This document shows positions 29,061-38,426 of a stretch of 64,000 nt of DNA, piece by piece. Both the position numbers and the translations under genes were made by a program. Location of the stretch: the NCBI RefSeq assembly GCF_001887595.1, contig NZ_CP017480.1, forward strand, positions 2,570,001-2,634,000, read 5' to 3'. Position 1 is the stretch's first letter. Each line of letters begins with the position of its first letter. Under the pieces are notes generated by a model. That model searched no databases. It was given only the letters and a program-made list of their open reading frames with translations, and was not told where the DNA came from. This stretch comes from Luteibacter rhizovicinus DSM 16549 (GTDB lineage Bacteria > Pseudomonadota > Gammaproteobacteria > Xanthomonadales > Rhodanobacteraceae).

Positions 29061-30218
29061 ATGACTCACGACACTTCGCGCCGCTGGCAGATGCTTGCGA
29101 TCGCCGCCGTCATCATTTTCGTGATCTGGCTGTTGGCGCCCGTGCTCATGCCCTTCGCCGTCGCCGCGATGCTTGCCTACCTCGGTGATCCGCTGGCGGA
29201 CCGCCTGCAGCGGCTGGGCATGGGACGCACCTGGGCGGTCAGTATCGTCTTCACGGTTATCGCGCTGGTCTTCATCGGCGCGCTGCTGCTTCTGGTCCCG
29301 CTGATCCAGCACCAGTTCGAGAACCTCGCCGAGAACCTGCCGCGTTACGTCGAATGGGCGAAGAGCACGGCCTTGCCGTGGATCCAGCAACGCCTGCATC
29401 TGGATGCCGACGTGTTCGATAGCGATCGCCTGATCGCGACGATCAAGGAGCACATCGGCTCGGTCAGCAGCGTGCTGGCGACGGCCGTGGCCAAGGTGTC
29501 GCAGTCTGGCATGGGCATCGTCATGTGGCTGACCAACCTCGTGCTGATCCCGGTGGTTGCGTTCTACCTGCTGCGCGACTGGGACACGATGATCGCGCAC
29601 ATCCAGCGCCTGCTGCCGCGTTCGATCGAGCCGACCGTCGTGCGCCTGTCGCGCGAGTCGGACCAGGTGCTCGGTGCCTTCGTCCGCGGCCAGCTGCTGG
29701 TGATGCTCGCGCTCGGCGTGTTCTACGGCCTTGGGCTCACGTTGTGCGGCATTTCGATCGGTCCGTTGATCGGCATGGTCGCCGGCCTGCTCAGCTTCGT
29801 GCCTTACCTCGGTTTCATGATCGGCTTCGTCGCCGCGATGATCGCCGCCCTCGTGCAGTACGGCGACTGGACCCACGTCATCCTGGTGGCCGTCGTGTTC
29901 ACCATCGGCCAGCTGCTCGAAGGCTATGTGCTGGTGCCGCGCCTGGTCGGCGGCAAGATCGGCCTGCATCCGGTGGCGGTGATCTTCGCCGTGCTCGCCG
30001 GCGGTCATCTGTTCGGCTTCCTCGGCGTGCTGCTCGCCCTGCCGGCCGCGTCGGTGGTGGTGGTCCTTATGCGTTATGTCTTCGCGCGGTACCGCGAGAG
30101 CGATCTCTACACGGAGCCGGCCGTCGTGGCGGAGCCGGAGCGCATCGATGTGGACGTCGACGTGGACGTGAGCGTGAAGCCGGTCCGCCCGACCATCCCG
30201 GGTGACGGCGGTCCATGA
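29061..30218 (+). CDS. AI-2E family transporter (PerM-like)
   Basis: 385 residues from ATG 29061 (GGAA upstream). About eight membrane segments, with a central soluble stretch (PRYVEWAKSTALPWIQQRLHLD) and the family block PLIGMVAGLLSFVPYLGF and GQLLEGYVLVPRLVGGKIGLHP. Members export small molecules such as autoinducer-2 or ions; the substrate is unknown. The C-terminal tail is acidic (DVDVDVDVS repeats). Its stop codon overlaps hda by 4 bp. Confidence 0.9.
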   Translation: MTHDTSRRWQMLAIAAVIIFVIWLLAPVLMPFAVAAMLAYLGDPLADRLQRLGMGRTWAVSIVFTVIALVFIGALLLLVPLIQHQFENLAENLPRYVEWAKSTALPWIQQRLHLDADVFDSDRLIATIKEHIGSVSSVLATAVAKVSQSGMGIVMWLTNLVLIPVVAFYLLRDWDTMIAHIQRLLPRSIEPTVVRLSRESDQVLGAFVRGQLLVMLALGVFYGLGLTLCGISIGPLIGMVAGLLSFVPYLGFMIGFVAAMIAALVQYGDWTHVILVAVVFTIGQLLEGYVLVPRLVGGKIGLHPVAVIFAVLAGGHLFGFLGVLLALPAASVVVVLMRYVFARYRESDLYTEPAVVAEPERIDVDVDVDVSVKPVRPTIPGDGGP

Positions 30219-30910
30219 CGACCCAGCTTCCCCTCGCGCTACGCTGGCCGCGTCGCCAGCGCTTCGAGCACTTCCATGCCGGCGAAAATGCGGTAGCGCT
30301 CGAAGCCATTCGCGCGGCGGCAGTTGACCCCGTGGCGCCCTGGGTGTTCGTCGCCGGGCCTGTCGGCAGCGGACGCACGCATTTGCTCATCGCCGCCTGC
30401 AAGGCGGCGATCGATGCGGGACGCACGGCGCAATACCTGCCTTTGGCAGGGCTGCGCGGTTCGCGTGCGGCCGCCATTCGTGGCATGGCCGGCAGCGATG
30501 TGCTGGCGATCGACGATGTCGATTCGATTGCTGGTGAGGCCGACGCCGAACATGCGCTGTTCGACACCTTCAACCGCTATCGCGCCGATGGCTGCACCTT
30601 GCTGTTCGCCTCGGTCGCCGCGCCGGTGTCGCTGGAGATCGCCTTGCCCGATCTTCGTTCGCGGCTGGGCTCGCTCACGCAGGCGCTGCTGAAGCCGCTG
30701 GCCGACGTCGAACGTCGCCAGGTCCTGCGCGACCATGCGGCCGGCCGTGGCATCGAGCTCGACGACACCGTGCTCGACTGGCTGTTCGCCCACCATGCAC
30801 GCGACCTCGGTGCCTTGCTCGACCTCCTCGACACGCTCGACCGCGCGTCGCTGGCCGCCCAGCGACGCGTCACCGTGCCCTTCCTGCGCAACCTGCTCAG
30901 AAAAGAATAG
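30215..30910 (+). CDS. hda: DnaA regulatory inactivator Hda
   Basis: 231 residues. The N-terminal clamp-binding motif QLPLAL is at 4-9. The AAA+ Walker A is GPVGSGRT (48-55), with Arg in place of the usual Lys, as expected for the Hda group. LAIDDVDSI is Walker B. It binds the DNA-loaded beta clamp and stimulates ATP hydrolysis by DnaA after initiation. Translationally coupled to the PerM-like gene. Confidence 0.93.
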   Translation: MTTQLPLALRWPRRQRFEHFHAGENAVALEAIRAAAVDPVAPWVFVAGPVGSGRTHLLIAACKAAIDAGRTAQYLPLAGLRGSRAAAIRGMAGSDVLAIDDVDSIAGEADAEHALFDTFNRYRADGCTLLFASVAAPVSLEIALPDLRSRLGSLTQALLKPLADVERRQVLRDHAAGRGIELDDTVLDWLFAHHARDLGALLDLLDTLDRASLAAQRRVTVPFLRNLLRKE

Positions 30911-30915
30911 GTAAA

Positions 30916-30992
30916 TGTGGGAGCCGCTTCAGCGGCGAAAAGCCAACGGAGCGGTGAAGCCTAAGAGCATCGCCGATGAATCGGCTCCCACA
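30916..30992. repeat. REP pair in inverted orientation
   Basis: TGTGGGAGCCGCTTCAGCGGCG (from 30916) and ATCGCCGATGAATCGGCTCC (from 30968). The left arm keeps its own palindrome by compensating changes (CGCTTCAGCG instead of CGATTCATCG), which suggests selection on the structure rather than on the sequence. Confidence 0.85.
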
Positions 30993-31010
30993 GTCAATCG
31001 GCTCTCCAGC

Positions 31011-32047
31011 TCAACGATTGCCGTGAGCTGGCACGGTGTCGATCAGCTGCTTCTGCTCGGGCTTGTTCTCGCGCACGCCATAAACCCGCAGCACCTCGGC
31101 GCCCGTATCGTGTTCGACGATCAGGTAGGTGCGCTGCGAGGCCGAACCACTGAGGAAGACGGGAACGTTGCCGAGGCTGCCATAGCGGCCATGGTCCCAT
31201 GCAGGTGCCCCGCGAAGATGGCGGCGATGTCGGCGTTCATGACCAGCCGTGCGAAATCGCCGTCGAACATCGTCGGGTCGTGCATGTGGATGATGCCGAA
31301 GTCGTACTTGCGGTCGTTCCAGTCGCCGAACGTGGGCTTATCGAGCCGGGTCTGGATCAGATGGCCGAGCCACGCCAGGGATGAGTCGATGTCGTAGCGC
31401 TCCTTGCCGATGCCTTCGGTCGTCTCGAACGTCACCCGGTAGTCCGGATAGTTGTTGAGCTGGATGTTGAGCACGCGATCGAGCCCGCGCGCGTTGACGG
31501 CGTAGGCGAGGCTGCCCCGATGGAGGGTCGTGAACACGCCGGGTGTGACGGAGTAGTCGAACGCGATCTTGCCGGCTTTGGCGGTGACGTGCCTGACGAG
31601 GTCGCCGATGCTGTCTCTCGCGCAACCGTTGTTGTAGCAGCCCGAGCCATTTTCCTTCCGGATGTTGTTGTCGTAATCGTGGTTGCCCAGGCCCAGGTGC
31701 ACGTTGTCGCCGAGTATGGGCAGGAGTCGCGCCATGACGCTGCGCTGGTTGCCGTGACCATAGGCGGTCAGGTCGCCGTTGATGAATACCGGGATATCTT
31801 CGCCGGGTCGTGCCGCGCGATAGGCGGCGATGCTCCGGTACTGCTCGGTGATCAGGGCTTCGGAACGACGGTCGCGTTCGTTGTCACTCTCCGGGGAACC
31901 ACGGTCGGTCAGGTCCGTCCAGGGGTATTGCGGATCGGAGGTCACGATCATCGTCTGGATGCCGGCGACCGCGTTCGCGGCGAAACCGACGCCGGCGAGG
32001 GCGAGCGCCAGGGTCAGGGCAGGGTGGGTGAAGGTTTTTCTTGGCAC
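31011..32047 (-). pseudogene. Exported metallophosphoesterase with an apparent 1-bp frameshift near 31190
   Basis: GTG 32047 (AAGGA upstream) opens a 308-codon frame with signal peptide MPRKTFTHPALTLALALAGVG and metal motifs SDPQYPW, NGDLTAYGHG, GLGNHDYDNN and GHLHG. After GHLHGTM the frame degrades to AAMAASATFPSSS and stops at 31121. The -1 neighbouring frame from about 31190 continues with coherent sequence (GRYGSLGNVPVFLSGSASQ, RTYLIVEHDTGAEVLRVYG) for 59 residues, to a stop at 31011. One lost G in the run at ATGGCC would explain it. The truncated form keeps all visible metal ligands. Sequencing error, strain mutation and true pseudogene cannot be separated here. Confidence 0.75.
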
Positions 32048-32217
32048 GGCCTATCGTCCTTGTGTCGGTGCGGATGCATGCGAACGTCCGGTTCGCAGCG
32101 ACAGGGTAGACCGATGGCAAGCCGGCGACTGTAGGTGGTCGGCAGGTAGTGTTTCAGCTGAAAGACGACGTTGGGTCGCGGCGTTCGCCCGGGTTGCTTT
32201 CCTGGCGCCCCACATGC

Positions 32218-32249
32218 AAAACGCGCACCCCGTCAGGGGCGCGCGTTTT
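32218..32249. terminator. Bidirectional Rho-independent terminator
   Basis: AAAACGCGC-a-CCCC-gtca-GGGG-c-GCGCGTTTT, one internal mismatch. It lies downstream of suhB (minus strand) and upstream of the metallophosphoesterase start, so it most likely ends the suhB transcript. Confidence 0.8.
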
Positions 32250-32315
32250 GGGGAGCGCATCGTTCGGAAGTTACCGGAGACGATTCCGGGTACTTCGCCG
32301 ACATCGTCGCTCGGA

Positions 32316-33119
32316 TCAGACCCCGAGCAAGCGGGCCGTGGCGTTGGCCTTGATCACGTCCGTCATCGCCGCGGCGACCTTGTGGTTGCCGGCGACGATG
32401 TTGCCACTCTCGGGCAGGCCTTCGCGGCCGCCGAAGTCGTTGTAGACACCACCGGCCTCGCGAACCAGCAGGGCGCCGGCGGCGATGTCCCAGATGTTCA
32501 GCGCCGGCTCGAAGAAGCCGTCGACGCGACCGGATGCCACGTAGGCCAGGTCCAGCGCCGCCGACCCCATGCGACGGATGTCTTCGGCTTCGGCGAGCAG
32601 GGCCGCCGTCATCGCCAGCTGCGGTTCCAGGTGGTTGCGGGCGCGATATGGATAGCCGGTGGCGATCAGCGCACCCGACAGGCCTTCGCGCTTGCCTACG
32701 CGGATGCGGCGATCGTTGAGGTAGGCGCCATCGCCCTTGCTGGCGGTGAACAGTTCATCGCGCAGCGGGTCGAAGACCACGCCGTACACCGGCTCGCCCT
32801 TTTCGACGAGGGCGATGGAGACGCAGAAATGGGGGATGCCGCGCAAGTAATTGTGCGTGCCGTCGAGCGGATCGATGACCCAGGTCAGCGGCCCCTTGCC
32901 GATCTGCCCCGACTCTTCGCCAAGAATGGCGTGGGTGGGGTAGGCACGACGAAGCTCCTTCACGATCTCGGCTTCGGCGAGGCGATCGACTTCGGAAGCG
33001 AAGTCCATGCGCTGCTTTTCGACGACCGCGAGGCCCTCGAGGCGATTCATGTAGCGCAGGATGATGTTTCCTGCGGAGCGCGCGGCGCGCGCCGCAACGT
33101 TGACGGCGGGTCTGGGCAT
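32316..33119 (-). CDS. suhB: Inositol-1-monophosphatase (SuhB)
   Basis: 267 residues from ATG 33119, the same length as E. coli SuhB. Metal ligands are GluGlu 68-69 (ILGEESG), Asp83 and Asp86 ([11 protein letters not shown]) and the later [15 protein letters not shown]. In E. coli SuhB is also part of the rRNA antitermination complex. It is divergent from trmJ by 134 bp, the order seen in other gammaproteobacteria. Confidence 0.94.
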   Translation of the reverse strand: MPRPAVNVAARAARSAGNIILRYMNRLEGLAVVEKQRMDFASEVDRLAEAEIVKELRRAYPTHAILGEESGQIGKGPLTWVIDPLDGTHNYLRGIPHFCVSIALVEKGEPVYGVVFDPLRDELFTASKGDGAYLNDRRIRVGKREGLSGALIATGYPYRARNHLEPQLAMTAALLAEAEDIRRMGSAALDLAYVASGRVDGFFEPALNIWDIAAGALLVREAGGVYNDFGGREGLPESGNIVAGNHKVAAAMTDVIKANATARLLGV

Positions 33120-33253
33120 GGGGATCGACTTGGTAAAAGAACAGGTGAGCGCGGTCAGGCCGCGTCGGTCGGGCAGTTTAACACCGCCTTGCGGCTCACC
33201 CAAGTCATTGCCGTTGTAGACTTTCCGGTCCTCCCGTTCAGCCCCTCGACGCC

Positions 33254-34027
33254 ATGGCCCTTTCCGAGCTCAACGACCGCCTCCGTTTCGTCCTTGTCCG
33301 CACCTCGCATTCGGGGAACATCGGCTCGGCGGCCCGCGCCATGCGCACCATGGGGTTCGACCGGCTGACCCTGGTCGCCCCGCAGCGCTTCCCCGATCCG
33401 GAGGCTACCGCCCTGGCGGCCGGCGCGGACGATGTGCTCGCTAAGGCGTCCATCCAGGAGGATGTGGTCGCTGGCCTGGCGGGTACGACCTTCGCTCTCG
33501 GCCTCTCGGCGCGGCGTCGCGGGGTGAACATTCCCGAGCTGGATCCCCGTGAGGGCGTGGCCCAGGCCATCGCCGCCGCCCGTCGGGGCGAGCAGGTGGC
33601 CCTGGTCTTCGGCAACGAGCGTACCGGCCTGGAGAATGACGAACTGTCCCGCTGCCACGCGATGATCCGCATTCCCAGCGTGGATGACTTCAGCTCGCTG
33701 AATCTCTCGCAGGCGGTGCAGGTGGTGGCCTACGAGCTTCGTTCGGCCCTGCTGGCCGACGAGGTGACCGACGCGAAGAGCCCGGAAGCGGTCCCCGACC
33801 CCGATGAAGTCCCGGCCGACGCCGAGCAGCTCGAACGGTTCTTCACCCACCTGGGCCAGATGCTCGACGACATCGAATTCCATAAGGGCCGCTCGCCCGT
33901 GACGATCATGCTGAAGCTGCGCAAGCTGTTCCTGCGTGCCCGCCCCGAACTGCGCGAACTTCGCATCCTCCACGGCATCCTCGCCGATGCCCAGCGCATG
34001 GCCGAGATCGCGCACAAGAAGGATTGA
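33254..34027 (+). CDS. trmJ: tRNA (cytidine/uridine-32-2'-O)-methyltransferase TrmJ
   Basis: 257 residues. The SPOUT methyltransferase starts with [24 protein letters not shown]. The SAM-knot motifs are [17 protein letters not shown] and [25 protein letters not shown]-terminal helical extension ([15 protein letters not shown]) is typical of TrmJ and distinguishes it from TrmL. It modifies position 32 of tRNA anticodon loops. Confidence 0.93.
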   Translation: MALSELNDRLRFVLVRTSHSGNIGSAARAMRTMGFDRLTLVAPQRFPDPEATALAAGADDVLAKASIQEDVVAGLAGTTFALGLSARRRGVNIPELDPREGVAQAIAAARRGEQVALVFGNERTGLENDELSRCHAMIRIPSVDDFSSLNLSQAVQVVAYELRSALLADEVTDAKSPEAVPDPDEVPADAEQLERFFTHLGQMLDDIEFHKGRSPVTIMLKLRKLFLRARPELRELRILHGILADAQRMAEIAHKKD

Positions 34028-34052
34028 CCGGGTCTCCCCCGGTTCCTGAGGC

Positions 34053-34664
34053 TCAGAACAGGTCGCGCACCAGTCCCGCCAGCGCGCGGCTGAACGTGGC
34101 CGATGCGATGACGATGGCGAGAGTCGCCGTCCATACGCCGATCAGCAGCGCCCCATCGCGCTCCACCAGCGCGAAGGCGAACGCGATCAGCATGCCGCCG
34201 AACAGGTAGTTGGTGAAGGGGATCGGCAGTGCGAGCAGGACGCCGATCAGGATCATGACCCCGCCGGAGAGCAGGGTGAACGGGCGGCGCGTCAGCCGCT
34301 GCAGGCGGGGCCTGCACACCGTTTCGAGGCGTCGCGTGATCGGCTCCGCGCGATCGAGGAAGCGCAACAGGCCCTCGCGCGACAGCGTGCGTCGTCTCAG
34401 AAACCCCGGGATCCAGGGGTGCTCGAGGCCGATCAGCATTTCCAGGCCCAGCGCGATCACCATCACGCCCATGATCCCCCCGATGCCCAGCGGTACCGGG
34501 ATGAAATTGGGGATGGCGAGCAGGAGCAGCAGGAAACCGAAGGCGCGGCGCTTCAGTGGTTCAAGGAGTGCCGCGACTTCAATACGGTCGTCGGGGGCGT
34601 CAAGCAACACCCGTCGAAGGAGGGCGGTGGTCTTGTCCTCACGAGGCTCGGGGGCGGCGGTCAT
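34053..34664 (-). CDS. ExoD family membrane protein
   Basis: 203 residues. A cytoplasmic N-terminus (TTALLRRVLLDAPDDRIEVAALLEPLKRRAFGF) is followed by about four membrane segments, including FLLLLLAIPNFIPVPLGIGGIMG, the ExoD family core. ExoD is linked to exopolysaccharide in rhizobia; here the role is not known. It lies 36 bp after the stop of the CNNM-type gene on the same strand and may be co-transcribed. Confidence 0.85.
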   Translation of the reverse strand: MTAAPEPREDKTTALLRRVLLDAPDDRIEVAALLEPLKRRAFGFLLLLLAIPNFIPVPLGIGGIMGVMVIALGLEMLIGLEHPWIPGFLRRRTLSREGLLRFLDRAEPITRRLETVCRPRLQRLTRRPFTLLSGGVMILIGVLLALPIPFTNYLFGGMLIAFAFALVERDGALLIGVWTATLAIVIASATFSRALAGLVRDLF

Positions 34665-34700
34665 GAGGGGACGATCACGGGCGGCGCTTGAACCCCGGCT

Positions 34701-36026
34701 TTACGCGCCGTCTTCGGCGACGGCCTCACTCTCGCCCGCCATGCTGACCAGCAGCTTGTCGATGCGGGCGCCGTCCATATCCAGCACCTCGAAACGGATG
34801 CCCTGCCAGACAAACGATTCACCCGCGCGCGGGATATGGCCGAAATTCGTCGTGACCATGCCGGCCGCCGTGCGGAAGTCGTGTTCCTCTTCGTTCGGCA
34901 GGCGGTCGAGCTGCAAGAGTTCGCGCAAATCGTCGGCCGGGAGGGCGCCGTCGACCAGCCAGCTGCCGTCCTCGCGGCGAACAATCGGGCCATCGTGGGT
35001 CGTGTCGTCGGTCGACGGTGCGGTGGCGCCGACCACGGCCGACAGCAAGTCGTTGAGGGTGACCAGGCCTTCGATGTCGCCGTATTCGTCGACGGCCAGG
35101 GCCAGCTGGGTGTCGGCGTCGCGGAAGGACTCGAGCAGGTCCAGCGCGCGCGCGGTCGCGGGGACGAAGAGGGGGCGCGAGATGTGCTTGAACAGGTCCA
35201 CCTCACCGCGCTGCAAGCTGCCGAAGAGCGATTTCACCTCGACCGTACCGACGACCTCGCTTTCGTCGCCGCGGTAGACCGGGTAGCGCGAGAAGGGGGT
35301 CTCGCGCAGCACTTCGAGGTTGTCTTCCTGTGACGCGTTGGTATCGAGCCAGGCGATCTTCATCCGCGGGGTCATGACCGAACCGACGGTCCGGTCGCCG
35401 AGGCGGAGCACGCGGTTGACCATGTTGCGCTCGTCCAGGTCGAGGATGCCTTGCTCGGCGCTCTCGGCGACGAGCAGGCGGATCTCCTCTTCGGTGGCGG
35501 CCGAGGCGTCGCCACGGCGCAGGCGAAGCACGTGCAGGATGCCGCTGGACAGGTGGTTGAGCAGCCAGACCATGGGCAGGGTGATCCGCGAGATCACCAG
35601 CATGGGCATGGCGATCTGCGAAGCGATGCGCTCGGGCGCGGTCAGCGCGGCGCGCTTGGGCACCAGTTCGCCGATGACGATCTGGACCAGGGACATCAGC
35701 AGGAAGCCGAGCAGCCAGCCGACGATCTTCGCGTACGGCTCCAGCCAGGCGGGTTCGCCGCGATGGATGAGGGCGGTGAACTGCTCGCCCAGCGTGTCGC
35801 CGGCCACGGCACCGGTGACCAGGATGATCAGGGTCATGCCGACCTGGACGGTCGACAGGAAGCGCTCCGGGGACTCGGCCAGGCGCAGCGCCGCCGCAGA
35901 CCGGCGGCTGGTGCGCGCCATTTGCTTCAGGCGGCTCTTGCGAGAGGCCACGACGGACATCTCGGACAGCGCGAAGAACGCGTTGCCGAGGGAAAGGAAG
36001 AGGACGAGCAGGATGTCGGGGAGCAT
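34701..36026 (-). CDS. CNNM/CorC-HlyC family membrane protein (DUF21-CBS-CBS-CorC_HlyC)
   Basis: 441 residues. The N-terminal DUF21 domain has three to four membrane segments (1-190), with MSVVASRKSRLKQMA. Two CBS domains (about 205-330) carry VMTPRMKIAWLDTN and LALAVDEYGDIEGLVTLND. The C-terminal CorC_HlyC domain (about 350-435) contains DGSWLVDGALPADDL. Often annotated as hemolysin, but family members are linked to Mg or Co efflux; the transported ion is unknown. Confidence 0.93.
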   Translation of the reverse strand: MLPDILLVLFLSLGNAFFALSEMSVVASRKSRLKQMARTSRRSAAALRLAESPERFLSTVQVGMTLIILVTGAVAGDTLGEQFTALIHRGEPAWLEPYAKIVGWLLGFLLMSLVQIVIGELVPKRAALTAPERIASQIAMPMLVISRITLPMVWLLNHLSSGILHVLRLRRGDASAATEEEIRLLVAESAEQGILDLDERNMVNRVLRLGDRTVGSVMTPRMKIAWLDTNASQEDNLEVLRETPFSRYPVYRGDESEVVGTVEVKSLFGSLQRGEVDLFKHISRPLFVPATARALDLLESFRDADTQLALAVDEYGDIEGLVTLNDLLSAVVGATAPSTDDTTHDGPIVRREDGSWLVDGALPADDLRELLQLDRLPNEEEHDFRTAAGMVTTNFGHIPRAGESFVWQGIRFEVLDMDGARIDKLLVSMAGESEAVAEDGA

Positions 36027-36090
36027 TTGGGGGGATATATATCAGACTGGGGGGTTATCGGTCGTGTGGGGGTGGGGCGTCGCCGCTCCG

Positions 36091-36122
36091 TTGGCTTTTC
36101 GCCGATGAATCGGCTCCCACAT
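36091..36122. repeat. REP element, single arm
   Basis: TTGGCTTTTCGCCGATGAAT then CGGCTCCCACAT, upstream of the DUF47-pit operon. The preceding GTGTGGGGGTGGGGCGTCGC looks like a decayed left arm. Confidence 0.75.
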
Positions 36123-36177
36123 GTCTCTTCCGGTAACATTAGCGTCATAAATCCCCCAGGTTCCCCCAGGCGACCCC

Positions 36178-36807
36178 ATGTTTTCACTCCAGACGATGTT
36201 CGGTAAGGGCGACAAGTTCTATGGCCTGCTCGAGGCGAGCGCCGAAGCCGCCCGCGAAAGCGCCAAGGCGATGCACGAACTGGTCACCCAGACCGATCGG
36301 ACCCCGATCATGGCTGCCTTCAGCACCGCACGGGCCCGCGAGAAGGCCTTGCACGGCCAGATTGGCGAGGAACTGGTCAACACCTTCGTCACCGCGCTGG
36401 ATCGCGAAGACATCGAGGCGCTGAACTCCGCGCTGTACAAGATCCCCAAGACCATCGAGAAGTTCGCCGAGCGCTACGTGATCGTCGCCGAGCGGCTCCA
36501 GGGCATCGATTTCAGCCAGCGCGCGGCCCTGCTCGAGCGGTCGGCCGAGGTGGTCGTCGCCATGATCGGCCAGCTGCGCAACGGTCTGAAGATCGACCCG
36601 GTGAAGAAGCTGCGCGACCAGCTGCAGGCGCTGGAGTCCGAGGCCGACCGTCTCCTGCTCGATCCCTACCGTACGCTCTACGCCGAAGGCTCCGACCCCT
36701 TGAAGGCCATTCTCGCCAAGGATCTCTTCGAGCTGGTGGAAAAGGCGGTCGACAAGTGCCGCGATGTCGGCAACGTCGTTTACGCCATCGTGCTCAAGAA
36801 CTCCTGA
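36178..36807 (+). CDS. DUF47 (PhoU-like) phosphate transport regulator
   Basis: 209 residues, all-helical PhoU-like protein. MFGKGDKFYGLLEASAEAARESA at the N-terminus is the DUF47 signature, and the C-terminus DLFELVEKAVDKCRDVGNVVY closes the second helical bundle. It is the partner gene of Pit-type phosphate transporters and lies 13 bp upstream of one here. It is thought to modulate the transporter from the cytoplasm. Confidence 0.92.
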   Translation: MFSLQTMFGKGDKFYGLLEASAEAARESAKAMHELVTQTDRTPIMAAFSTARAREKALHGQIGEELVNTFVTALDREDIEALNSALYKIPKTIEKFAERYVIVAERLQGIDFSQRAALLERSAEVVVAMIGQLRNGLKIDPVKKLRDQLQALESEADRLLLDPYRTLYAEGSDPLKAILAKDLFELVEKAVDKCRDVGNVVYAIVLKNS

Positions 36808-36820
36808 GGGCGGCCGTCCC

Positions 36821-37945
36821 ATGAGCATGGTCATCGCGGTCGTCCTGATCGCCCTCGCGTTCACCTATATCAACGGCTTCCATGACACGGCGAACTCCAT
36901 CGCCACCGTGGTCGCGACCAAGGTCCTCACACCGGGCCAGGCCGTACTTCTGGCGGCGGTCACCAACCTGGCGGGCGCCCTGTGGGGCACGGCCGTGGCG
37001 GCGACGATCGCGTCGGGCCTGATCGACACCGGGGTGGTGGACGTCGGCTCACAGCTGCTGATCAGCGCACTGCTCGGGGCGACGATCTGGAACCTGATCA
37101 CCTGGTGGATGGGTCTGCCGTCGAGCTCCAGCCACGCCCTGGTCGGTGGCTTGTGCGGCGCGGCCCTGGCGGCGTCCGACGGCAACCTGCACTCGATCAT
37201 CTGGTGGCAGGGCGGGGCGCACTGGTGGCTGGGCAAGGGCGTCATGCCCAAGGTCATCCTGCCGATGATGGTCTCGCCCTTCCTGGGTTTCGTCATCGGC
37301 TATGCGTTGATGGGCAGCCTGTATGCGCTGCTCGGCTTCTTCTCGAGCCGCAAGGGTCCGCTACGCCGTTTCGGCCGCACCCCGTTCGTCAACAGTTTTT
37401 TCGGCAAGGCACAGATCGTCTCGGCCAGCGCGATGGGTCTGTCCCATGGCATGAACGACGCGCAGAAAAGCATGGGCATCATCGCCCTCGCCCTGGCTGG
37501 TGCCACGGCGGCGGGTCACTTCGACCATCTGCCCGCGATCCTGCATTTCCTGCGCATTCCGCACGACCCCGCTGCGCCCGGTGGCTTCCCGATCCCGGTC
37601 TGGGTCAAGGTCGTCTGCGCGCTGACCATGGCCGCGGGTACCGCAGGCGGTGGCTGGCGCATCATCAAGACGCTGGGCCACAAGATGGTCAAGCTGCACC
37701 CGATCAACGGCTTCGCGGCCGAGGGCAGCTCGGCGGCGGTCATCCTCACCGCGTCCATCCTCGGCGTACCGGTGTCGACGACGCACAACGTGTCGGCGTC
37801 GATCATGGGCGTCGGTGCCGCGAAGCGCTGGAACGCCATCCGCTGGTCCGTGGTCGAGCGGATGGTCTGGGCGTGGATCCTCACCCTGCCGATCACGGCA
37901 GGCATCGGCTACGGCCTGGTCAAGCTCAGCCGGCTGTTCTTCTGA
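36821..37945 (+). CDS. Inorganic phosphate transporter, PiT family
   Basis: 374 residues from ATG 36821. About ten membrane segments. The two PiT signature repeats are FTYINGFHDTANSIATVVATKVL at the N-terminus and SHGMNDAQKSMGIIALAL in the second half. VPVSTTHNVSASIMG is the second conserved loop. Imports phosphate (or metal-phosphate) with the proton gradient. Operon with the DUF47 gene. Confidence 0.95.
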   Translation: MSMVIAVVLIALAFTYINGFHDTANSIATVVATKVLTPGQAVLLAAVTNLAGALWGTAVAATIASGLIDTGVVDVGSQLLISALLGATIWNLITWWMGLPSSSSHALVGGLCGAALAASDGNLHSIIWWQGGAHWWLGKGVMPKVILPMMVSPFLGFVIGYALMGSLYALLGFFSSRKGPLRRFGRTPFVNSFFGKAQIVSASAMGLSHGMNDAQKSMGIIALALAGATAAGHFDHLPAILHFLRIPHDPAAPGGFPIPVWVKVVCALTMAAGTAGGGWRIIKTLGHKMVKLHPINGFAAEGSSAAVILTASILGVPVSTTHNVSASIMGVGAAKRWNAIRWSVVERMVWAWILTLPITAGIGYGLVKLSRLFF

Positions 37946-37946
37946 C

Positions 37947-38351
37947 TCAGAGGGCGTCGGCCTCGCCGTTGACGACTTGTTCGAGCTGGTCGCCGGTGGC
38001 GCCCAGTTCTTCGATCAGGCGTGCGAGTTCGCGCTCGTCCAGATAGTCATAGGGGCGGTTCTCGCAAAGGTGCAGATAGGGCGAGCCGTCCAGGTCCGCC
38101 TCGGCGAGGTAGCCCGTACGCTGTTCCCAGTTGAAGCGAAGGCAACGCCGCGCATCCACGCCGGCCAGGGGGCCGATCGGGGTCGACAGGCGCAGGAAGC
38201 GCAGGCCTTCCGAATCTTCCAGCTCGGCCAGGTAGATGCCCTGGTGGCGTCCGTCGGGAAGCTCCAGGTCGAAGCTGATGAGGTAGGGCTCGTTCTGGCG
38301 GAGCTTGTGAACGCCGCCGACATGGGAGCGGATGGCCTCGAAGTGTCGCAT
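37947..38351 (-). CDS. Conserved protein of unknown function, about 134 residues
   Basis: 134 residues from ATG 38351; a GTG seven codons upstream (38372) is possible. Alternating beta-strands and helices, no signal peptide or membrane segment: HVGGVHKLRQNEPYLISFDL, GIYLAELEDSEGLRFLRLST and a long C-terminal helix (DERELARLIEELGATGDQL). The size and order resemble YbjN or type III chaperone-like folds, but this is only a guess. Convergent with the Pit gene (1 bp gap) and divergent from the alkyltransferase-like gene. Confidence 0.8.
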   Translation of the reverse strand: MRHFEAIRSHVGGVHKLRQNEPYLISFDLELPDGRHQGIYLAELEDSEGLRFLRLSTPIGPLAGVDARRCLRFNWEQRTGYLAEADLDGSPYLHLCENRPYDYLDERELARLIEELGATGDQLEQVVNGEADAL

Positions 38352-38426
38352 CGCCGTGGGAAGTTCCGTCACTGGGGAGCGTCGATGGTACGCTCCCTGC
38401 CGTTTCCAGGCATGCACGAAACGATC

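Noticed and set aside
31180..31200. Programmed ribosomal frameshift in the metallophosphoesterase
   Set aside because: No slippery heptamer or downstream pseudoknot could be seen; a lost base is simpler.
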